A DNA stretch of 64,000 nucleotides, from contig NZ_LR134388.1 in NCBI RefSeq assembly GCF_900637685.1, positions 3,809,001 to 3,873,000 of the forward strand, in the 5' to 3' direction. Positions 10,044 to 17,797 of the stretch are shown here, piece by piece (the stretch's first letter is position 1; each line of letters opens with the position of its first letter). The notes beneath the pieces were generated by a model that saw only the letters and a list, made by a program, of their open reading frames with translations, did no database searches and had not been told where the DNA came from. Source of the DNA: Legionella sainthelensi. Its GTDB lineage: Bacteria > Pseudomonadota > Gammaproteobacteria > Legionellales > Legionellaceae. Position numbers and translations under genes: made by a program.

Positions 10044-10336
10044 GTTCCAAAGAAGTTAGCTCCTTAATCACCAATGAGGTATAGAATCAAATACCTACCA
10101 CATAATGTAGCTAACAAAATTAATATAGTACCTCTGACAATACCCTAGTTCAACGTGAAAAATCAGAATTGTGATCATAATCCAAAACAATAACCCAATA
10201 GGCATCGCGAAATTTAAATATTGTATTTTAGTTAATGGAGTGAATACCGCAAATTAATAATTCTTTAACTCACTCTAAAGTATAAACAGAATTTTTTACT
10301 ATAGTTATATATACATGTAGTTCAAGGATAACAATC

Positions 10337-10387
10337 ATGCTAGGTACAATATTGCTAGTTATTTTGATACTCGTTAGCAAGTCCTAA
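10337..10387 (+). pseudogene. Truncated DUF3309-like hydrophobic mini-protein
   Basis: Sixteen codons, MLGTILLVILILVSKS-stop, begin like the DUF3309 family (typically MGTILLIILILLLLG, ~50 aa) and then lose similarity. It lies about 190 bp left of the island boundary, so the rest may have been lost by rearrangement. The match is short. Confidence 0.35.
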
Positions 10388-10573
10388 GAAAAACTCCTTA
10401 TTGGCCACAAATTGGGTACTTTTAAGAGGTACTATCAAGAGAGAATAATTGATTACAATATTAAATTTAAAAAATATTATTAATATAAACAGATACTTAT
10501 GTTTGAGTATTTATTTCAAAAAAACAAAAATAAGCAGGAATATATCTATAAAAAATCGTTATAAATCAATAAG

Positions 10574-10589
10574 TTGGTGGAGGCGGCGG
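10574..10589 (-). repeat. attL: left 16-bp copy of the ssrA 3' end
   Basis: TTGGTGGAGGCGGCGG, identical to 22841-22856. Similarity to ssrA stops immediately after it. Confidence 0.85.
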
Positions 10590-10650
10590 CTATTGAATTT
10601 CCACATTAACCTATTGTTATTTAATAATTTTAAATTTACAAAATTTTTTG

Positions 10651-10672
10651 TTGCCCCCAAAGTTGCCCCCAA
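10651..10672. repeat. Left pair of putative integrase arm-type sites
   Basis: TTGCCCCCAA at 10651-10660 and again at 10663-10672. The same sequence, orientation and spacing occur at 22709-22730 beside the integrase gene. Confidence 0.75.
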
Positions 10673-10698
10673 GATTGGAATCTTAGGGTAAAATGGTT

Positions 10699-13600
10699 CT
10701 AAGATAATCCTTCTAATACTCTCCATATATCCCTATATGTTTTACCTGATTCACCTAAAGCATCCTTCCAGTCTTTTTCCGATAAATTACGTAAATAACC
10801 TCTTATCTTTGGAAGTGGCTGGCTCATTATTGAAGATAAAGACGAAGCAAGAGGGATAGCTGCAGTTCTTGGAATACCTAAGAGCCTTAAAGCAATTGCA
10901 GAATCATCATTAACACCATAATAAACACGGGATGGTAAATTATTTAGTAATTTATATTGTTCTTCTGGTAAATCGCCTACAGTTATTGATAGTAATGCTC
11001 CTAGCCCCCACGAGGCTGTTTGTGTAAGCCTACCAAATAGACTTTGACCACATTTTGTCATTGCTATTGTAAGATCTTCATTATCTTTACGGAAATAACG
11101 ATTAGTTATGTCAAAAATCGAGACTCCATTAACCCAATCTTTAATAATTAAAGATAATTTTTCCCCATCAGGATGTTCACCACCAATAGCTACTTGAAAA
11201 TTTTCCCTTAATTCTGGTACACGCAGAAGTATTCCCATCATATCCTGTAAAGTTGCATTTTTATTTTGAAATAAACTTGTTGGATCCCAAGATGAAGCGT
11301 CTATGTTGCCTTTATTTTTAAGTACCGTATTAATACTTTGCAGAGAAAACCCAGTGCTATCAACTAACTTAAGGGGTTGATTTGGCCGTTTTAAATACTC
11401 TGCATAACGTTGAATTCCACTTAGTAATTTTTTAGCAATAGAGGGATTCTCCATTCGTAACTTCTCAAAACCAAAAGTTCCTCGTAATACTTGCTCGACT
11501 TGATCTACAAAGGTATCTGGTTTTCCCATTTGGCGATAAGTATGTGTCAAATATTGCAGAAAACTTGACCATTCAGGAGTCCGATATACAATTCCTTCCA
11601 GATCCTCTAAAAAATCTTTAGACTCTATCGCTAAATTTAATAATGCAGAATTTAGATCACCTGTTTGATTATTAATAAATTTCTTTAAATTTTTTGCTTT
11701 TGCATTAGAGTCTGCAACAAGAGCAATTACACCAAGACTTTCTTGGCCAATTCGACCTGCCCTACCAGCAATATTCCAAAAATCCTCGGGAGGCATATCT
11801 GTCATTCCCTTATCGCTGGGATATTGATGAGATGCCATTACAATCCCTGTCACGGGGAAATTTACTCCTTGGGCAATGGTAGTTGTTGCTACAAGAAAGT
11901 TTAATTCATTTTCTTCGAATAACCATTCCATGAGTGCACGCACATCATCAGAAAGACCTGCGTGGTGTATTCCAATTTTATAAGTTAAGAGTTCAATTAA
12001 AGGAAACTCATTGCCGAATTCTAGCTGCAAAAATTCTTGTACGAGTAGAATATTTTTAGAAATAATTTTTGTACGGTTAGATTCAATTTTAAGAGTGTCG
12101 GCTAATAACCAAACCCAATCAGGTCGTGCATGCATCACTATTACAGGCCCTCGTTTATGTAAAAACTGAGCTGTAACTGCTGCCATAATTTTATGAGAGC
12201 ATACTTTACTATACGTTTTAGCAAGCTCATCAGATTTCGGCAATGTTAATAGGTCATCAATAACCAAAGTATTGCGTGAAGTATGAATTGACTCAAAATT
12301 TAATTTATAGTCATAGCTTTTATTTTTTATTAATTTATCCTTTACTGGTTGGACAATACCAATCACCCTATCATTTGGCTGCCAGTCTAACGATAAACTA
12401 ATATCATCGGAGTTTGGGCCTCCAAGCCAACGAGCAATTTCTTTAGCATTTTTGATAAAAGGAGTAAGCAAAAGAAACTGTGCTCTCTGACACTCTTTAT
12501 TTATTGTTGATAAAAGTAACTCTAACTTTAAGCCACGATGTGAACTTTGAATATTATGTGCTTCATCCACAACAACTAACGTTAGAGGTCGTCCAATTTT
12601 TTCTTCCCAACCTTGTCTTAACATTAAATCTAATTTTTCAGGAGTTGTTACAAGCACTCGAAAAGCTTGTTTGCGATCATGCTCTTGCAATAAATCCATT
12701 TCAATATTATCAATTTCTAATGCTGGACTAATTTGTTCTACAATAATATCCAGCGGCAAAAAATCTCGACGTAACTGACGAGTAATCTGGTTTACTAATG
12801 TTCTAGTCGGAACTAGATAAGCAATCCATCCTTGCTCATAGTCAAATTGGTTTAGGGCTTGTAATATACGAAATTGAGCGATTAAAGTTTTCCCGCTAGA
12901 GGTAGGTAAACTTACAACTACTGCTCGTCTGCTAGAGCCTAATAAACCCTTGTCCGCTAAGGTACGTCTTTGAGGAGGGAGCATTTCGAAAATGGCTCCT
13001 TGACCTCTCCCTCGAGCTACCATATTTCTCACAAACTGCGTTACTCGTGAATTAACTGCACGAGTAACCGTCCAAATGGAATTTTCCACCATTTGTGCAG
13101 CACAAGCTGAGAGCAAATAGCTTAAAGGTTCAAGGTATATCATCGGAGCTATTTTGCATACTTCAAAAACTCGGTCAAAATGAGTATCTAATAATTGTTG
13201 AACTTGATAGTTTCCATCTACTGCTCCATCAGTGAGATAGAGGGCAAATATTTCAGCGGTTTTGGCTAAATGGTACAAACCTATAAGTTCTAATGCCTCT
13301 ATTTTTGCAGTAGCCGGATTGAGGCTATTTAGGTATTTCTGCTCAAATTCTTCTTGTGCCTCTCTTAAAGCAGCAATATTTTGAAGTACAGCATCTCGAT
13401 CAGCCCATCCTTGTTTTCTAATAAGGCGCAACCATACATCTATAATTACAGCCCATGTACGATCACGCCAGCTAGACGAATCCATAGGTAACTTAGGCCA
13501 ATCAATTTCCCGCAACATTCGAGAGGCTGCCGCTCCCATATCACCTATTACGGCTAAAGAGCTTGTTTGTAATAACTGCATTGCATTAGATAAGGGATTA

Positions 13601-13863
13601 GTCGCTGGGGGTAGTACTCGATATAATTGAAATGCATTTGCAGCATGTTTTTTTAATTCTTTATTTTGCTCTTCATCATCTTTATAGCGATTCAGAATTA
13701 TATCACGTACAGCGAGCTCTAAGACTTCTGCTACACGGCGAATCAGATCAAAATCTATTTCTACAACAGCGCTTGATAATTCTTTGTAAACCAAATGGCG
13801 AGAAGCTTCTTTTAGTGCTTGAGTATGCGCATCACCTAAAATATCAAATAACCAATCGCTCAT
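10699..13863 (-). CDS. Ski2-like SF2 helicase, HamB-like (Hachiman-type anti-phage defence)
   Basis: 1054 residues. After ~300 helical residues come SF2 helicase motifs: Walker A in LPTSSGKT (320-326), VVDEAH (DEAH 433-436), LLLTPF as motif III (~465), IHHAGLSDDVR (~632-642), ATTTIAQGVNF as motif V and AGRAGR as motif VI (699-704). The C-terminal ~350 residues are helical and end like Ski2 proteins (AIALRLLGIPRTAAIPLAS). The start overlaps the stop of the upstream PD-(D/E)xK gene by four bases (ATGA), implying translational coupling. In Hachiman, HamB is a DNA helicase/sensor that unleashes the nuclease HamA; gene order, sizes and overlap agree. Family assignment is from architecture, so another helicase-nuclease system cannot be excluded. 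Confidence 0.7.
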   Translation of the reverse strand: MSDWLFDILGDAHTQALKEASRHLVYKELSSAVVEIDFDLIRRVAEVLELAVRDIILNRYKDDEEQNKELKKHAANAFQLYRVLPPATNPLSNAMQLLQTSSLAVIGDMGAAASRMLREIDWPKLPMDSSSWRDRTWAVIIDVWLRLIRKQGWADRDAVLQNIAALREAQEEFEQKYLNSLNPATAKIEALELIGLYHLAKTAEIFALYLTDGAVDGNYQVQQLLDTHFDRVFEVCKIAPMIYLEPLSYLLSACAAQMVENSIWTVTRAVNSRVTQFVRNMVARGRGQGAIFEMLPPQRRTLADKGLLGSSRRAVVVSLPTSSGKTLIAQFRILQALNQFDYEQGWIAYLVPTRTLVNQITRQLRRDFLPLDIIVEQISPALEIDNIEMDLLQEHDRKQAFRVLVTTPEKLDLMLRQGWEEKIGRPLTLVVVDEAHNIQSSHRGLKLELLLSTINKECQRAQFLLLTPFIKNAKEIARWLGGPNSDDISLSLDWQPNDRVIGIVQPVKDKLIKNKSYDYKLNFESIHTSRNTLVIDDLLTLPKSDELAKTYSKVCSHKIMAAVTAQFLHKRGPVIVMHARPDWVWLLADTLKIESNRTKIISKNILLVQEFLQLEFGNEFPLIELLTYKIGIHHAGLSDDVRALMEWLFEENELNFLVATTTIAQGVNFPVTGIVMASHQYPSDKGMTDMPPEDFWNIAGRAGRIGQESLGVIALVADSNAKAKNLKKFINNQTGDLNSALLNLAIESKDFLEDLEGIVYRTPEWSSFLQYLTHTYRQMGKPDTFVDQVEQVLRGTFGFEKLRMENPSIAKKLLSGIQRYAEYLKRPNQPLKLVDSTGFSLQSINTVLKNKGNIDASSWDPTSLFQNKNATLQDMMGILLRVPELRENFQVAIGGEHPDGEKLSLIIKDWVNGVSIFDITNRYFRKDNEDLTIAMTKCGQSLFGRLTQTASWGLGALLSITVGDLPEEQYKLLNNLPSRVYYGVNDDSAIALRLLGIPRTAAIPLASSLSSIMSQPLPKIRGYLRNLSEKDWKDALGESGKTYRDIWRVLEGLS

Positions 13864-14648
13864 GATTCATTCTCGCTTCTTTTTAGCCTGGTATGAAACT
13901 CAGAAATTTTACCTGGAAAATAAAGTGCGATTAAATTGCACAATGAAGGAGATGATAAAATTTTGCTTAGTTTCTCACCATGCGATTGAAGATCAAGTTC
14001 ATTAGCTTCAGTTTCTCGAACCAATACACCGAAAAGAGTTATTGCACTTTTTCCTGAATTAAAATAATAAGCTAAGCTCGCTTTATATAAAGGCTCAAAT
14101 TCATTTGCTTTACAGCGAGAAAAAAGCCACTTTAATAATTGAGCGACCGATTCTGGGTTTTTTAATAGATTATCAATCTGTTGATGCATACTAGACATTA
14201 CACTTGGCGGATATTTTTTTTCGCCGGATAACTTCACCTCCCCTAAGGCAAGCAAGGTATCTGAACCACTTTGAATAAAACCTACTAAATCTGCACCTGG
14301 TAAACTTGCTCTCGCATTTCGTTTATCTCGCTCCATATTCCAGGGCCAAATAACCTGATGCGTATGTGTAAGCCATGTTTCTGCTAATGCCTCTGCAATG
14401 GCCCAATCCCGCTCTTCTTGGATGCTTGCAGATAAAATATCCTCTAAGTGTTTATTTCCAAATCCAGTTAGAGGTAACCCACGTAAAAGAGATTTAAATT
14501 CATTAGATTCGCTTTCATCATTTAATCGACTAGCAACATCGTTATTCATGAATAAATTAAAGCTAGGATTATCTAATAAATTATATCCTTGCAGAATAAC
14601 TTGTTGGGTCTGATTTTCATAAACTAATGAAGCGAATATTACGCTCAT
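13860..14648 (-). CDS. DUF1837/HamA-like PD-(D/E)xK nuclease, partner of the HamB-like helicase
   Basis: 262 residues. The core is a PD-(D/E)xK signature: PGADLVGF (D120) followed 17 residues later by LALGEVKLS (E137, K139), preceded by a helix with an acidic pattern (EERDWAIAEALAETWL). The Glu-x-Lys pair on a strand is the known active site of HamA nucleases. First gene of a two-gene unit; its stop overlaps the helicase start by four bases. In the Hachiman model the nuclease is held inactive by HamB and released upon DNA damage or phage replication intermediates, degrading DNA and aborting infection. The nuclease fold is well supported by motif; the family name is inferred from size, motif and partner. 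Confidence 0.65.
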   Translation of the reverse strand: MSVIFASLVYENQTQQVILQGYNLLDNPSFNLFMNNDVASRLNDESESNEFKSLLRGLPLTGFGNKHLEDILSASIQEERDWAIAEALAETWLTHTHQVIWPWNMERDKRNARASLPGADLVGFIQSGSDTLLALGEVKLSGEKKYPPSVMSSMHQQIDNLLKNPESVAQLLKWLFSRCKANEFEPLYKASLAYYFNSGKSAITLFGVLVRETEANELDLQSHGEKLSKILSSPSLCNLIALYFPGKISEFHTRLKRSENES

Positions 14649-14767
14649 TTAGTATTTCCATTAAATTGGCATTAAGCTACCGATTGATTGATTGAACCAG
14701 TATATCAATTTTCGTTCGATAATGGAGCTGCCTCACTATATGAACTAACTAAATGTCAAAATCACAT

Positions 14768-15142
14768 TCAACCTTCCATGCCTGAAAATGGAATTTCAGC
14801 TGCTCTTACACATCTAAGCATAAGCATAAACAAAGAATCTTTTCCTTCATCAGGATGGCTTGTAATGTAAGACATTAACAGAGCAGCTGTGGCAGGAGGC
14901 TCTATAGCACCTAAATTATAATAGTGGATATATTTATTATCACTTATATCGTCCTCTTCACTTAAAAGAGCAACTGCAGCGCCAAATAAATGATTTGCAA
15001 GAAGCATATAAGACATTCGAATGCCATTTAATTTACAGGCACTGACGTATTGGTCGCCATTAGCATACATTAGCTCAAAACTTTCATGCTCTAATACATA
15101 ATGAAATTTATTTAGTACTTTATTTATTAAATTTTTAATCAT
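14768..15142 (-). CDS. Hypothetical protein, 124 aa
   Basis: The ATG at 15142 is preceded by TTTGGAGAAAATT, a good Shine-Dalgarno; an upstream in-frame ATG at 15166 has none. The protein is mixed hydrophobic (SYMLLANHLFGAAVALL, PPATAALLMSYITSHPDEGKD) without clear membrane segments. No family recognised. It lies between the HamA-like gene and a divergent XRE regulator and may belong to the defence cargo, but there are about 120 bp between it and the HamA-like start. Confidence 0.6.
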   Translation of the reverse strand: MIKNLINKVLNKFHYVLEHESFELMYANGDQYVSACKLNGIRMSYMLLANHLFGAAVALLSEEDDISDNKYIHYYNLGAIEPPATAALLMSYITSHPDEGKDSLFMLMLRCVRAAEIPFSGMEG

Positions 15143-15286
15143 AATTTTCTCCAAATAAAAACACAAAGGAATTACTCTATCCGCAAAACAAATCCTTGTT
15201 ATTATTATTTTTATTTGATGAAATCTTTTATTAAATGATGCTTATAGTCCGTGGTCATATAATCATCAGGCGCATATTCTATATGA

Positions 15287-15535
15287 ATGCGCAAAAAACA
15301 TCCAGCATTAATTAAATTAGGCGAAAAAATTCGTGAACTTCGTAAATCGAAAGGTTTCTCTCAAGAGGCTTTTGCTGATGAAGTTGGGGTTGATCGAACC
15401 TATTTGGGTGGAATTGAGCGCGGAGAAAGGAACATTGCAACACTCAATCTAATTCGTATTGCCTCAGCATTAAACACAGAAGTTGGGGAGCTCTTTCCAC
15501 CCCTTAGTTCTTTAAAACAAGAAGATCCAAAATAA
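15287..15535 (+). CDS. XRE-family HTH regulator, controller-protein-like
   Basis: 82 residues, nearly all one HTH_3 domain: LGEKIRELRKSKGFSQEAFADEVGVDRTYLGGIERGERN with the recognition helix around VDRTYLGGIE, then LNLIRIASALNTEVGELF. It resembles C-proteins that time expression of restriction-modification genes and regulators found in defence islands. It is the only rightward gene in the island interior and is divergent from the 124-aa gene, so the ~145-bp spacer at 15143-15286 is the likely operator region. Targets are not visible. Confidence 0.85.
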   Translation: MRKKHPALIKLGEKIRELRKSKGFSQEAFADEVGVDRTYLGGIERGERNIATLNLIRIASALNTEVGELFPPLSSLKQEDPK

Positions 15536-15542
15536 TACAAAA

Positions 15543-16600
15543 TTAATAACACCAACAATCCTGATTTGAATAATAAAAATCGATATCGTTTGTTAACGGT
15601 GTGAGTTTTTTATTTACATGCTCTATAAATTCGTTCTCTTTACCGTTTGGATAAATGGATACTGCTATACTTTTTATAATGTTCATACCTGTTTTCTTTC
15701 TATCATCTTGGATATTCTGCAGTCTTTGTAAAAGATGAGTATCTTGCTTGGAAAGGCTCCAACCATATATCACTAATTTTTGCTCAATTTCTTCAAACCC
15801 ATACTTATAAATTGTTCTTAAATATTCACTTTCTAAAATTCTCTTCCTCTTTTCATTAAAATCACCTTCAGATATAAATACAGGCTCAAATCTCCCTTTT
15901 TTCCAAGTATCAAAATAGCTTCTAAATGTACCTGATCTCGTGAGCATATTTTTAAATCAATTTCATGAAATTGTTCTTGCTTTAATCTAGCTAATGTTAA
16001 ATTTCCATGTGGATAAAAAATTAATACTGCTTTATCTTGCTCTTGATCCGGTTTCCTAAAAAAGCTCACATCGAAATCAAATACTTTAAAATCATTAAGA
16101 GGCTTCCAGAAACAATCTTTAAAAATATTCCCTTTTTTATCTGAATCTGTGTTTCCCTTTGCAATAATCCAATACAGAATAAGATCATAGTTTAATGAAA
16201 ATACTGTTTTAAAATTCATTAAAAATTTATATGCTTGATTTAATTTTTTGATGAACACGTCATTTTCATTGTCATACTTAATATGTGCCTTATGCACTGT
16301 ACTTATTAGAGCCTCTCTACATAAGGAATAATTATCATCTAGAAATTCCGTAGATATATCAAGCACATTTAATACCTCCTTTGCTTGCCATAATCGATAA
16401 AGAACAAGCTCAAAATTCTCGGTATTAAATTTTTCAAATAAATTTAACAATTTTCCTTCTATCAAATTCGTTTGATTGGCCACTTCATATAAGGACTGAT
16501 AATCAAAAATTGCATCAAAAGCTATGCTTGCACCATTCCCCAAGATGAGAGAAGCGTCTTTATATTTAGAACATATTTCATTCCATTGTTTTATTTCCAT
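15543..16600 (-). pseudogene. SIR2-like (DUF4917-type) protein, split by a one-base frameshift
   Basis: The first frame from 16600 shows GNGASIAF (21-28), FSLNYDLILYW (SLNYD at 135-139) and YPHGNL (H198-G199), matching the order of the SIR2 NAD-binding GAGxS, TxNxD and catalytic HG motifs. After ~217 codons the frame is lost; the continuation (MLTRSGTFRSYFDTWKKG, then FEPVFISEGD...) is in the neighbouring frame and ends at 15543. One added A in the A5/T5 run at 15949-15953 gives ...EIDLKNMLTRSGTF... and a ~352-residue protein. SIR2 domains in defence loci commonly deplete NAD+. Placement beside the Hachiman-like pair suggests defence, but this family's function is not established. Confidence 0.6.
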
Positions 16601-16658
16601 TAAGTATTATCCGAAATTATTTTAATCAAATTATAGGCAATAAATAACCCTATTATTT

Positions 16659-16883
16659 TTAAATATAGCGAATTAGCTGCTTTAACTCTCTTTTCCACTT
16701 AGCCAATTGGTGGGCTTTATCTCTAATATCCTTGCACCTCGCACCATGTTTAAAGCTATTTTCACTGGAAATAATTTTTCCTTTTGGAGTTTTTGGACCG
16801 GTCGAGTACTTCCATGGCTTCTGCTGGCGTATTCGTTGAGCTTGTTGTGCTCGTTGTTCGATTGTCCATATTCTTTGTTTCAT
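16659..16883 (-). CDS. Small conserved island protein (KxxSTGPKTxxGK...HG type)
   Basis: 74 residues from the ATG at 16883, which has GAGGGAG five bases upstream; the ATG at 16898 does not. The core W-K-Y-S-T-G-P-K-T-P-K-G-K followed by SENSFKHG is a pattern I know from many small proteins of integrated elements with unknown function. It overlaps the 3' end of the upstream 202-aa gene by 122 bp in another frame. Very basic, possibly nucleic-acid binding. Confidence 0.65.
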   Translation of the reverse strand: MKQRIWTIEQRAQQAQRIRQQKPWKYSTGPKTPKGKIISSENSFKHGARCKDIRDKAHQLAKWKRELKQLIRYI

Positions 16884-17370
16884 AGGGCTCCCTCGCATTC
16901 AGTTCGTTTGCAATTTTTTTATTATTTTCAATTGAGCTAGAGTCAGATTTTACACTATTATTTACTTGTTGATTAATCGCGTTATTTTGTTGTTTTATGA
17001 AAGTAGTTGTCCTGCGTGGATGTTTGATTTCCACCAATGCCAATAATGTTTTTCTACATCCAGCCTGTGCTCTTAGGGCAATATTAGCTATTACTTCGGC
17101 ATGTTCCATATTGGAATCAGGTAATTTAGCCAGAGCATCATAAAACATATATTCAAGACTCTTGGCTTGCGTTATAAGCATAGCTTCAATTTCATTCATA
17201 TCATTATTACAAACCCGATCTACACTTCTGGAAAGCCGATCAAATGCGGCAACGTCGTCAAATCCACCACCATGTAATTTGTTAAGTGCTATTGTGGCAT
17301 GACCACGACTATGCAAATATAACTCTGTACTAGCTATTTTCTTTTTTTCTTCTATCTTATCTTTTTCCAT
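16762..17370 (-). CDS. Hypothetical island protein, 202 aa
   Basis: The start overlaps the stop of the preceding 41-aa gene (TAATG). The first 110 residues are helical (LHSRGHATIALNKLHGGGF, EAMLITQAKSLEYMFYDAL, IALRAQAGCRKTLLALVEIK); the rest is polar and Asn/Ser/Thr-rich. Related genes sit at the end of primase operons in similar islands, function unknown. The last ~40 codons are shared, out of frame, with the next gene. Confidence 0.65.
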   Translation of the reverse strand: MEKDKIEEKKKIASTELYLHSRGHATIALNKLHGGGFDDVAAFDRLSRSVDRVCNNDMNEIEAMLITQAKSLEYMFYDALAKLPDSNMEHAEVIANIALRAQAGCRKTLLALVEIKHPRRTTTFIKQQNNAINQQVNNSVKSDSSSIENNKKIANELNAREPYETKNMDNRTTSTTSSTNTPAEAMEVLDRSKNSKRKNYFQ

Positions 17371-17495
17371 TAGCTTTTCTCCCTTAATTTGCCTTGAAAC
17401 TTGTAAAGCCCACAGGAACAGAATGGGGGTCTATAACCGCAATCGCATAATTTAATTGGTATAAATACACACTTTTCCTGATAATCATCCGTCAT
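17370..17495 (-). CDS. 41-aa cysteine-rich micro-protein
   Basis: A short ORF wedged between two genes: its ATG overlaps the upstream stop (ATGA at 17492-17495) and its stop overlaps the next ATG (TAATG at 17368-17372). It reads MTDDYQEKCVFIPIKL, then CDCGYRPPFCSCG, then a basic tail. The two CxCG knuckles look like a minimal zinc-binding unit. The exact fit between neighbours is strong evidence that it is translated. Confidence 0.65.
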   Translation of the reverse strand: MTDDYQEKCVFIPIKLCDCGYRPPFCSCGLYKFQGKLREKS

Positions 17496-17797
17496 TTTTT
17501 ACTCATAACTTTTAACCCGCATTTTTTCCGCAAGTCATCCGCAATAAACGGCCCCTGCCCAGAGGGATCTTCCGCAGAATCCGCAATATCCGCAAAGTGA
17601 TCAATTTTAAGTTCATTACAATAATCATTATTTTGATTTATTTTTACCTTTATTGCGGATTCTGCGGATGTTGCGGTTCCCTTTAATAAACAAGGAATTA
17701 AATCTGCGGAATCAACGCGGATGACTTGCGGAGAGGTCTCTTGCGATGTTTTTAACTTTTCTCTTAAAGATAGGCCATAAGCTATTAGATCCGTCAT
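17492..17797 (-). CDS. Hypothetical island protein, 101 aa
   Basis: The ATG at 17797 overlaps the DUF3987 gene's TAA by one base (TAATG) and is preceded by GGAGG. The protein starts MTDLIAYGLSLREKLKTS and is otherwise polar with a DSADLIPCL stretch. No family recognised. Coupled to the replication operon. Confidence 0.65.
   Translation of the reverse strand: MTDLIAYGLSLREKLKTSQETSPQVIRVDSADLIPCLLKGTATSAESAIKVKINQNNDYCNELKIDHFADIADSAEDPSGQGPFIADDLRKKCGLKVMSKK

Larger units (their letters stand above)
10044..10698. other. Long intergenic region containing the left island boundary
   Basis: Apart from the mini-ORF at 10337, the ssrA-end repeat at 10574 and the paired arm-type repeats at 10651, I see no gene. 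The open frame on the + strand at 10449-10691 is AT-biased low-complexity sequence with no start signal. Confidence 0.5.

Noticed and set aside
10449..10691. 80-codon open frame on the + strand across the left island boundary
   Set aside because: AT-driven Asn/Ile/Lys repeats, no ribosome site, and it runs through the att and arm repeats.
14688..14870. 60-codon + strand ORF between the HamA-like and 124-aa genes
   Set aside because: Its second half is antisense to the 124-aa gene, which has the better start; no coding signal of its own.
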